This document shows positions 41,063 through 49,516 of a stretch of 49,516 bases of DNA, one piece after another. Source of the stretch: Phoronis australis (lineage: Eukaryota > Phoronida > Phoronidae); assembly GCA_002633005.1 (NCBI GenBank), contig NMRA01001021.1, positions 19,668-69,183 on the forward strand. Reading direction: 5' to 3'. The first letter of the stretch is position 1. The number at the start of each line of letters is the position of its first letter. The position numbers and the translations under genes were made by a program. The notes under the pieces are model-generated. The model made no database searches and was not told where the DNA came from. It saw only the letters and a list, made by a program, of their open reading frames with translations.

Positions 41063-43322
41063 GTCGGTGGGCCAGATCTCATAGCGTTCATCCTTGTGAG
41101 TACTTTGGGGGGGCAACCTAGTTTTTTCTATGTGGCTAGATAATATACCTATAAATCAAGTTCCAAAAAGTTCCCACGTCTACACTTGCACATTTTTTTA
41201 AAAAAAGGTGTTTTTGTTGCACAAAATATGGTGCACATTCCTGCCACTTGATGGCGCTTTTCTATTGAATTGACCAATCAGAGAGCCAGATTGTATTGTT
41301 GTGCTTAGTTACTTCAATATGGCTGCTCCCATGGAGTGTGATGCCTGTATAATTCAAGGTTTATCAAACAGCACAAAATTGTGATGTCAGAACCTAAAGA
41401 AGCTTAGGAAAGCTTCCTGACGAAAGCTGATTGACTGTGGAACTATGTAGATCAGTAGATCAAAAAGAAGAAGAGGTGTCACAAACGTTTGTGCAGAAAA
41501 CAGCTGCATGTCCTGGTACTGGTAGCCTACAGTGTGCCTACACAGTATACTGCTGAGTGCTGTAGACTAGAAGACCAAGTGTCAGACCAAAAAATTGAAA
41601 GGACATAGAACGGCATAGCAACGTTTCAAGGCACCAACAGTAGTACTAAAGCTGAAGTTGCTGAAAGTGATACAGATGTTATCCAAGATTTCCCAAGAAA
41701 ATCAATTATACTTCCAAAATCTGAAACACCTAATTAACCTGAACAAGATGGGAACATTCTGAAACATGAGTGCATCATTTGTTAGCAGGAAAAGTACATT
41801 ATGGGCCACATTTCAAGAAAGAGAAAGAAGTATAGCTTTCAAAAACAGGTACGTGTTTTTTAAAAATACATCTTGGTGTTTTCCATGTGTGTTTCAGTAT
41901 TATCACCAGTTGTTTTTTAACTTGTTCAGCCCTTTGGCTGCCAAGGCCTTAGACAATACTGCTGACCCACTAGAGACGATGATCATACCATAGGTACTTC
42001 ATATGCCAGATACTTTTCGGCAAATTATGTTCCTATAAGTTTAGAAGTACCGCGTAGAGAGATGCCTCTGAGGAGGTCGTTAAGGTTTTCATTTGTTCCC
42101 AGTTTAAACAAATACTCCTGCATTCCTGTTTTTCGAATACTCCATTCAGTTGCCACATCGACACTGCTTGCGCCAAGGGATAATCCTATGGCGTTATACT
42201 GTGGGTGTGATTTTAAAGCACTTTAAGTCAAAAATTTTTGAGAAGGTTAAATGGAGTAGATGGTTGCAAACAACGTATGCCCAAGTGGCCGTCATCCCCT
42301 GCCGTAGTCTCAATTTTTTGTAAACATTAATTGCTTAGGTAGCTGCAATGATAATTAAATTAAAGTGCCTAAGTGGCCATCGTCGCCGTCGAAATTTGAG
42401 GACGATGGAAGCCACTGTCCATTTCATCAAACGTCGATTACCTTAAGTGTAAATCGATTGACTATGGTTTGAGCATCTGATTTAAAAAAATTAAATTTCA
42501 ATCACTGCACAGGTATATCAGCTGATTTATTTTCAGTTGCATCTACTGATCTAATTATTAGACGATCAACATTATTAGGCTACAGATCAGACAGCATGTA
42601 AATTTGTTAGGCTGGTGGTGGATCAGTTCCTGATAATAAGTCCATCTGAAAAAGTTGCATGCCAACTCACTCATAGTTGAATGTTAAATTAGTGTTAACA
42701 GTTCGGTTTTTTTCAGTTGGACTTGTATCGCAAGCAACAGCTCAGTCCAGAGCCCTGAATATGCAAATGAAATTCAAAGATAAAGACCTTGTGTCTTAGA
42801 AGCCAAGTACCACAGATAATCATGCTATAAAAAATAGAAAGACAACGATTGTGAAGAGTGACGAATTCACAGTTTTCAGAGATGTTTTTCTATAGTTTTG
42901 TGCGGAGTTCATTGAATTGAAGCTTCTAACACAAGGAGATGTCATTTGCCTTTCAATACTAAAGCAAGACTTTGAAGCTGTTCTTCAGAAAGCTGGTGTG
43001 CATGAAGTTATTTGGACAGGCAATCTTAAGAAATATTGTTGAAGCTACTCACTGTTGTAATTTGTGCCTGACTAAGAGATANGTTTTACAAAAAAGTCAC
43101 CATAACTGTTGTTTTTACAAATATAAGTTTACTAAGCTCTTTGGTGATTATTAGGTAAATTCTAACTCAAATTTCTCAAAAATGTGCAACTTTATATGTG
43201 GGAACTTTTTAGATTTTGAAAACACTCTACTAGATGTATTAAAAAACACCAAAATAAAATTGCCCCCCTAAAGTACTCACAAAAACCATTTTCTAGAGCC
43301 CTACAAAATCTGGCCCACCTAC
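41063..43322 (+). mobile_element. 2.26-kb DNA transposon with ~130-bp TIRs and TA flanks
   Basis: The left end GTCGGTGGGCCAGATCTCAT, through a GTGAGTACTTTGGGGGGGCA block and AAAAAGTTCCCACG to about 41195, is inverted at 43185-43322. The ends are flanked by TA (41061-41062 and 43323-43324). Inside, 42896-43045 is open after an acceptor-like TTTTTCTATAG and reads FCAEFIELKLLTQGDVICLS, ILKQDFEAVLQKAGVHEVIW and then a stop, probably a remnant exon. No catalytic motif was recognised, so the superfamily is open; TA flanks would fit Tc1/mariner-like or related groups. Confidence 0.7.
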
Positions 43323-43456
43323 TATTAGAAAACCTCCAACTTTAAGTTCAAAACATAAGCTTCACTGTCAGCCAAGTTTTGAAGTTCCTGCCTCTATTGG
43401 AAAATATTAGCAAATGCTTGGGTCCTGTTTCGGGACACTCACCCTGCATATATATC

Positions 43457-43550
43457 TCTCTATTTCAGGGGCGGCGCAGCACTGAAAAAAGTGGGGGGCG
43501 AAAGCCCCCTCAATCCCCTGTGGTGCATCGCCTGTAGACCATGTGCGGCG
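43457..43550 (+). repeat. GGCGGCGCAGCACTGAAAAAAGTGG repeat, first copy
   Basis: The same phrase returns at 46151-46173 and 46330-46352 after the inserted transposon, followed by a similar GGGGGC...AGCCCCC palindromic stretch. It is the target in which copy 4 of the CAGTGGCGGAT family is inserted. Confidence 0.6.
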
Positions 43551-44056
43551 CAGTGGCGGATCTAGGATATCACAAGGGGGGCCCAACTTTTTGTCCGGCT
43601 GTAAGCATTTGCGCAAACTGAACCACGATAGATGCGCATAGCACCGAAGTGGGGGAAGGTCCAAGCAATTTTTCTGTTTTTACCTCTAAAAATCAAGCAT
43701 TTTCCTTGATTCCTGAAGACAAAAGAGGCGAAAAAGAAAAAAAAATCAGAGAACGTGTCGAACAGTAAAAACTGCAAGCACCTAAGACTCGAACTCACGC
43801 CCTGGCGGATAGAGCGCGCGTGCGTTACCACTACACCACCACAACTTAACGTCGAGTAGCTTTAAAAGAGACCTACTTATTTATGGTCCACAGCGTTTGC
43901 GCGCGAAACCTACTTCTTTTTGTAATGCTTATTACACGTTTTATGTTTTGTGCCATCAATTCTTAACAAATTTGTCGTATTTAAAATAGTCTTCAAAGAC
44001 CAAATCCGTTTTTCGTGTTGGCAATAATGACGGGATTGCTTTGGAAATCGTCTTAA

Positions 44057-45701
44057 AGGAGAATGCCACCCGATTTAATTAGTCTTTTTTGCCGTCTTAA
44101 TCGGTCTATATCCACATCGCCTCGCATTCGGTCGACCTTACCTTGCCAAGAGGTGTCGCGTTAACCTGTGAGAAAGGTGAGAAACGACGCTAGCGACGTC
44201 AGTGGTTCATATGCAGAGTGAATGCCGCTATGTTGCGGTGCATCGTTCCTGCTTGTCCGAACTAAACAGCTGCGAGGAAAGAGGGTATATCGTTTTTTTT
44301 ACTTCCTCGAGAGTCCGAAATGTTTAGGAAGTGGCTCATGGTAGTGAAGAATGAAATGTACGCTGTAAATAGCAAGTATGAGGCCGTGAAACATCTCCGT
44401 GTCTGCGGCCTGCAGACGTCGACAGTGCCTGACGAATGCCGGCTTACCAAATAACTCCATACGTTCCGTTGTCTGAGCTTGTTCACGGCGCCTCTCTAGT
44501 ATTTCTTCGTCACTGTATTCCTGTTCGAATTGATAGCCTGTAAAACTTAACGATCACCTGCGAAGTCGGGACTCATGAGCTCTAGCTCGTCCTAAGACGG
44601 GATTTCGAGTTGCCATCGTTGGCGTTTATTGCTGAGCGTTCTGTTTCAAAATGAATTATTCTCACCCTAACCAATACTTATATAAAACTGAAACAAAGTC
44701 TGTCTCATTAGATGCAATTTGTAATGCCTTTGGAATGTTCGTGAGTGCAAATGATTTGAGAAGCCAGCAATGAATAAATCACTGCGTTACCCGGTCGACT
44801 TTAGGTGCAATAAAACTAATTGAAGGGACACCTAGGCCGTGTGAGCACATGCTAATTTAGTGTTTGCTGGCAGAAACTGTTGTGATACAACTCGATTTCC
44901 ATCTCACGGCCAGGTGCTAGGGGAATCTTTATTTACATTTACATTACTCAAATAATGATTGTCAATGTACAACTTCTGCCCTGACGGTGCTGTGGCCAAC
45001 TGAAAGCGGAACCTGAATTCGCGGCCCCCGACGAGTAAGTAGATTTGCAGTTTCGTGGCTAATTCACCAACATACTCAGGTGCACATTACTTTGGCTCAC
45101 TATTATAGTATTTTCTTGACTGGAAGTTTAGTTTCCACTGAACTTTGGCTGGTTTATGTTCGTGATGTCTGATCAGTTTCCGAGCCACTGGCGGGGATAA
45201 CTAGGCAATCCAGCCGGCCGCGACGGGCAAGCGTTTTGTGTTTAGAGCTCAAAAAATCACAAGTCTAAACAACACAGATCTAGGTTCTCCTGTCTGTATC
45301 TCAAGGAAAATACTTCGAAATTATCTCCGAACAGACCCAAACTCCTGCTACGGACTTATTGGCCTGCCGAACTTTGTAGGCTACGGTGAGTCCAAATACC
45401 AATAAATCCGTAAGAGCGAAATAAAACAACACGTTTTTATAAGAACTCTGTGTATTTTTAAGGGTTTTACATCGAAGTTTGATGATTTATTGGTGTTAAA
45501 CGATGGATAAGCCGACACCAGTAACCCGTAATGTGAACTGCTGAACAGACTGCGTGTGAAACCGATTACGTCACTGGATAATTTCAACACTTCCGTCTGC
45601 CGTCAGGTGTCAGGTAACGCAACCGTACGTGTCGTTATGGAGTAGAACTATTCGATCTAAAGTGATACAAATTAGGTTGTTTTTTTGGGTGGCATGCTCC
45701 T
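44057..45701 (+). mobile_element. Kolobok-like transposon with TTAA duplication
   Basis: The 1645-bp element begins AGGAGAATGCCACCC and ends GGGTGGCATGCTCCT, 15-bp TIRs with one mismatch. TTAA flanks it on both sides (44053-44056 and 45702-45705). Copies 1 and 3 of the host repeat show the empty site with a single TTAA. It encodes a decayed THAP finger (44230-44418) but no recognisable catalytic region, so it is an internally deleted, non-autonomous copy. TTAA targets plus THAP fit Kolobok; piggyBac shares TTAA but not THAP. Confidence 0.85.
44230..44418 (+). pseudogene. THAP zinc finger remnant in the Kolobok-like element
   Basis: From an ATG the frame reads MLRCIVPACPN, TAA stop, TAARKEGISFFLLPRESE, MFRKWLMVVKNE and KHLRVCGLQT. 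The spacing C-x4-C...FxLLPRE...KW...C-x2 matches the THAP C2CH DNA-binding finger. The final zinc ligand His is replaced by Gln and one nonsense codon is present, so it is inactive. In transposases of this type the finger binds the element ends. Confidence 0.7.
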
Positions 45702-46003
45702 TTAAGATAAGATTTGACAAAGAGAGTATTGCGAGTTTCTGAGTGATTCACTAAGGCTTCGATTAAAATTCACATCTTACCAGCAGCTTCTGTTTTTTCA
45801 TCGTCACTCAGGTTCCATTTTCTTTAAAAAATGAAGTAAATTTTCTTCACTGCACAGTGGAGCAGACGACGGAAACGGATTCGTAGTGCGCAGCGCCACT
45901 GCCGGTCGCCTGGGATATCGCGGGAGAGCATATACTTAGCCATAGTTCCGTTACGAATGCGCCGTGTTCCGAATTTGACACTTGAAATTGGATTTGAGTC
46001 CCC

Positions 46004-46352
46004 CCCCAACACTATAACTGCACACATTTAAATATTTTTTCATCCGTATAATTTTAATTACCGGGGTTAATTATTAAACTCAATATTTCCCTACGCTCTT
46101 ACTGTTTTATTTTTTGCGGCAGCCAAGGGGGGCCCTTCCCCCCCCCTATGCGGCGTAGCACTGAAAAAAGTGGNCCCCAACACTATAACTGCACACATTT
46201 AAATCTTTTTTCATCCGTATAATTTTAATTACCGGGGTTAATTATTAAACTCAATATTTCCCTACGCTCTTACTGTTTTATTTTTTGCGGCAGCCAAGGG
46301 GGGCCCTTTCCCCCCTAAATCCGCCTATGCGGCGTAGCACTGAAAAAAGTGG
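46004..46352 (+). repeat. 171-bp tandem duplication across a lone N, probable assembly artefact
   Basis: CCCCAACACTATAACTGCAC begins at 46004 and again at 46175, right after the N at 46174. Both copies run to GGCGTAGCACTGAAAAAAGT with a difference of about 8 bases. Other copies of the repeat have this part once. Confidence 0.75.
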
Positions 46353-46700
46353 GGCTATAGCCCCCCCACCCCAGCCCCTATGGTGCGCTGCCCTTTATGC
46401 ATGAATAGGGCTTGCTGTCAATAAAACTTGTTGAATTAAACTTCACTTTTCACTTCAAGGATTATCCATTCTGTGTAACCGCGACGGACAGGGGGATATT
46501 ACGAAGTTACCTTAAATTCCCTTATATAAGCAACTGGATTCATAGGAGAAGTAATGCAATTTTGGGGACCTACGAAATGTAACATTCCGAATATATGGTC
46601 ATGACATTATAAACTAACATTTCCAACATAAAGTGTACCGGAAATTTAATTATATGCGCCATTGACGGTTTTTGGGACATCTTAGTGAAATATGACTGAC
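46353..46700. other. No feature seen
   Basis: AT-rich spacer between two transposons. Confidence 0.4.
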
Positions 46701-46719
46701 AGCCACAGGCCAAAAATAG

Positions 46720-47553
46720 GGATTCTTCTGAAAACCCCTCGATCCCCACACCCCTCGACAACCTCAACCCACGACCCCCTCAACCCACGACCCCCTCGAC
46801 CCACGACCTGTGGCAGTAGAGGTATCATTGCGCTATTTACACATATTTCATAATCTTATTACGTCGCTGGGTGGCTTTACCATTAGACATACCAACACGC
46901 GAGTGGGCTTTGGATGAAGTCTGGTGATTAAAAAGAGAAAGTGGCGTGAGAACGCCGAATAGCGCATGAGCGCGCTATCGTTGTCACAGGAATAGTTCCA
47001 CGAGCAGCTATCAATGGCCCAGTTCTAATAAACTTAGGGAGAGAGTACGTTAACGTGAATGTACATAATTTCACATCTTTATTATTTGCTTTATATTGTA
47101 TACTCGTTTACAATATACTCCATATATCGTTGAAATCGTTTTAGTCAACAGTTCGTTTTTTTTCAAACTGTATTTACTGGTTAAATTTCAGTTTTGTCGG
47201 TTCCTCGCACTTTGCAATTCACTGAAGACGAGACGATTACACTCTGCCGGGAACGAAATTAGGTTGGTACATGTAGGTCTTTGGTTTGGTTTGGCCGCGT
47301 TGTTTTTTTTTCTGTTTTTGGCTTTCAAACTTGCCGGATCGACTACATCAATTGCAAAAAACAGGGAAAAGCCAGCCAAAGCTTACGGCCCCAGCAACTC
47401 ATTGGTCCTACAAGTCAGCGCTTGTGTATGGGTCGCCAGGAGGTTGTGGGTCGTGGGGGTCGATGGTCGTGGGGGTTTTGGGTCGTAGGGATCATAGGTC
47501 GAGGGGTGTGGGGGTCGAGGGGTGTGGGGGTCGAGGGGATTTCAGAACAATCC
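46720..47553 (+). mobile_element. Mutator-like non-autonomous element, copy 2
   Basis: The 834-base element is flanked by CAAAAATAG (46711-46719) and CAAAAATGG (47554-47562), a 9-bp duplication with one change. The left end GGATTCTTCTGAAAACCCC and the right end GGGGATTTCAGAACAATCC match copy 1 at 35272-36021. The terminal regions are longer runs of ACCCCCTCGACCCACG (left) and GGTCGTGGGGGTCGAGGGG (right) motifs, so the inverted ends are built from minisatellite units. It has no transposase. Confidence 0.85.
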
Positions 47554-47562
47554 CAAAAATGG

Positions 47563-48000
47563 ACCTTGGTTGCTTTTTCATAATGACTCTTATGCGACAT
47601 TCTGAACATGTCTGAAAGAGTGTTTTGCTTGGATGATTTTATCAGTGGACACAATAAAGGACCACGCGGAACTTCCATGTATTTCAGAAATCGTACAAAT
47701 GTTTGACATGGTACAGTTGCAATTTCTCCAGGGTATTGTAGGGCGGTATTCCCTTCTCATGGGCGTTCATTCCCTGCTCGCGCCCAAATTTTTATCTCGC
47801 GCGGATATATTTCTTTACTCGGACGCAGATTTTCCACCGCATATCATTCCGTGCAAGGCGAACAGGGGTGCGCAACCGTGGAATATGTTTCCGTAACACA
47901 GGAATAACGTCCGCGTTTGAGAAAAATTTTGTGCGGGGGCAAAAACTTTCCGTCACCGGGAGCGAGAACTTTCCACTGCCGCGAGTTACGTTGTTGTAAC
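47563..48000. other. No clear feature
   Basis: A CpG-richer patch at 47740-47960 contains GGGCGTTCATTCCC. The 87-codon frame at 47633-47896 has no recognisable content. Confidence 0.3.
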
Positions 48001-48170
48001 ACTTTGGGCCATAGTTACATTTTGAGCTTGTACAATATTATAGACCCACATTGACACACTCAAAACTGATAGTTGTGGCAATTTGGGTAAAATTTGGGCC
48101 TACATCGCTGACATGAGTTGTCGCAAATTTGAAGTTGTGACAATTTGGGGCGTTATGACATTTTAGGCCT
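48000..48170 (+). repeat. Degenerate TTGTGACAATTTGGGCCTA phrase repeat
   Basis: Phrases GTTGTGGCAATTTGGG, GTTGTCGCAAATTTG, GTTGTGACAATTTGGGG, GTTACATTTTGAGC and GACATTTTAGGCCTGC follow each other at roughly 25-45-base steps. The reverse orientation appears at 40284-40400. Confidence 0.55.
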
Positions 48171-48179
48171 GCACGTTTT

Positions 48180-49230
48180 GGTGGTTTGTAATGTTGATAT
48201 TTGAGCGTTTTTAAATGTGCTAAGAAAGGTATTTTGTTAATAATTACCTTATCAAGCACTGCAGGTACGGTATTTTGATGTTTCCTCATGTTTCTATGCT
48301 CCTTGAGTTTAATGATGTTGGGTATGACGAGAACTGATATCAATTGAGCAAAATTCTTCTTGTTCTAATATCTGTGGTATCATATTACACAGGGTGTCCT
48401 GTCCCGTAGGGGCAGGGGTGTCACCAATTACAACATTTCCAGAAGTGAATTATTTATTGTAAGCTGTATGGTGAAAACTGAAAGAAAACAATGAACAGTG
48501 TCAGTATGCTATACCATTTACAAGGCATAAAACCGCGCGAAAGAGGAAGATAAAACAAACCCCGCACAAGACAAAGACTAAGTCCAAAGAAATACAGGGG
48601 AGATAATTTCTAAAGAGACCGAGCTACACCAAAGGAATATCTAGAAATATCTGGAGAACAGGTATAGCAAATACTGTAAGAATAATTCTGCGAATTCCCG
48701 AATCTAAATAAACAGCAATGAAAGTTAAATACTCTGAAACTAATAGTGAAATGCACCACAACGACGCGTCTCGCAAAAACAGTAACAAACAATGGCAGAT
48801 CGAAAGGACTGCAAATAAACCTACAGTACGGAAATTACGAGAACACTAAGACAAATACCTACAAGAACGGAAGGGAATGTGACTAAATAACGAACTACTT
48901 ACAACTATCCTTTCAAACAAGGCCAAATTCTGAGAATAACTACGTAAATAACTCCAATAACTGTGCCGAGCATGCGGCGTCCATAATGGCAATCTAAAAA
49001 GCGATATCTAGCGACATACTTAAAAACTAGTCCAGGAAGGGAGAGAGAGGCAGAATGAACCTACGTGACACGACATGCCTAATTTCTTACCATTTTAGCA
49101 CACTTTGTGGCTCTGCTACAGTTAGCACTGCCATAATCGTATTTCTTAATTCCGCCACAGTATGCATACTTGGAAGTTAGTTTTGCTAAGTGTTTTTCCA
49201 AATTAAGCCACAACAGTTGGTCATCATTAA
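48180..49230. other. No feature seen
   Basis: AT-rich and A-rich sequence without supported exons or structured repeats. Confidence 0.4.
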
Positions 49231-49455
49231 ATGCCTCAGATTCCTCGACGCCTCAGAATCCTCGACGCCATGGACATTTCCGTCAACACAAAACGCACCC
49301 TTGCCATTCTTAAAAAATCGTTTATACAGTGTATGTGCTATAATTGCTTCGAAGGACCGGCAGTAACCGTGGCTGGAATGTCGGCAGCTTCGCGACTAAG
49401 TCTACAGCAAACTACTGTTGAAATTCTCCATACTTCAAAATTCTTGTTTGCAGGT

Positions 49456-49516
49456 GCTGATAATTGCCTTCAGTGGTTTTCATAATAAGAGACTAGAAAG
49501 CACACACGCCCACTGG
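49456..49516 (+). other. Possible exon start at the right window edge
   Basis: An acceptor-like TTCTTGTTTGCAG is followed by an open frame to the window end (VLIIAFSGFHNKRLESTHAH). It is too short to judge. Confidence 0.2.

Larger units (their letters stand above)
43551..46329 (+). mobile_element. CAGTGGCGGAT-type transposon, copy 4, interrupted by Kolobok
   Basis: It starts CAGTGGCGGATCTAGGATAT and ends CTAAATCCGCCTATG, flanked by a perfect 5-bp repeat CGGCG (43546-43550 and 46330-46334). Outside the nested element (44057-45701) and an apparent 171-bp assembly duplication it is collinear with copies 1 and 3, including the tRNA-like module (about 43785-43850, minus strand). Confidence 0.85.

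Noticed and set aside
47096-47678. Gly/Arg/Val-rich overlapping frames
   Set aside because: They are translations of the terminal minisatellite motifs of Mutator-like copy 2.

Overview
The window is a piece of an animal genome, AT-rich, with spliced genes, long introns, a TRIM-type gene, a secreted MAM-domain gene and dense decayed transposons. The mix (TRIM with two B-boxes, MAM, Kolobok, Ty3, Penelope-like and RLE-type non-LTR relics) fits a marine invertebrate; a deuterostome such as a hemichordate is my guess, not something the sequence proves. There are two long N gaps (18986-19874 and 37116-37507) and lone N bases at 26549, 43082 and 46174.

Host genes. (1) A minus-strand gene leaves the window on the left: a clean exon at 1-345, probably joined to an open segment ending at 562. 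(2) A minus-strand terminal coding exon lies at 11934-12122; its upstream exons were not found. (3) A plus-strand intronless-CDS TRIM gene at 16723-18198 (RING, two B-boxes, coiled coil, unknown tail) has a 3' splice site 4 bases before its ATG. (4) The best hidden gene is a minus-strand secreted MAM-domain protein read from short exons between 39924 and 27433. It has a signal-peptide first exon, three internal MAM exons, a terminal exon, matching intron phases, a TATA-like box and a polyA signal. None of its exons is a long ORF.

Mobile layout. 2937-9400 is a wrecked Ty3/gypsy element: gag with a CCHC knuckle, a mutated protease, no reverse transcriptase, then RNase H, integrase and the start of the 3' LTR. 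Two copies of a CAGTGGCGGAT repeat and a minus-strand pseudogene are embedded in it. 12646-13714 is a tandem array with a CTCF-consensus-like core about every 150 bp. 18904-21191 holds a LINE relic, a fold-back and an inverted CAGTGGCGGAT repeat. 21192-23650 is an interspersed repeat shared with 1660-2935 and 10440-10680. 24620-25680 is the C-terminal end of an RLE-type non-LTR retrotransposon. The introns of the MAM gene hold an inverted-repeat element (29.1-31.0 kb), a Penelope-like relic, a long hairpin, a 9-bp-TSD Mutator-like element (35272-36021) and a gapped tandem repeat. 41063-43322 is a TIR element with TA flanks. 43551-46329 is a CAGTGGCGGAT repeat that was later hit by a Kolobok-like element (THAP relic, TTAA duplication). 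46720-47553 is a second copy of the Mutator-like family.

The genes show no operon-like logic. They look like independent host loci separated, and sometimes invaded, by several generations of nested transposons.
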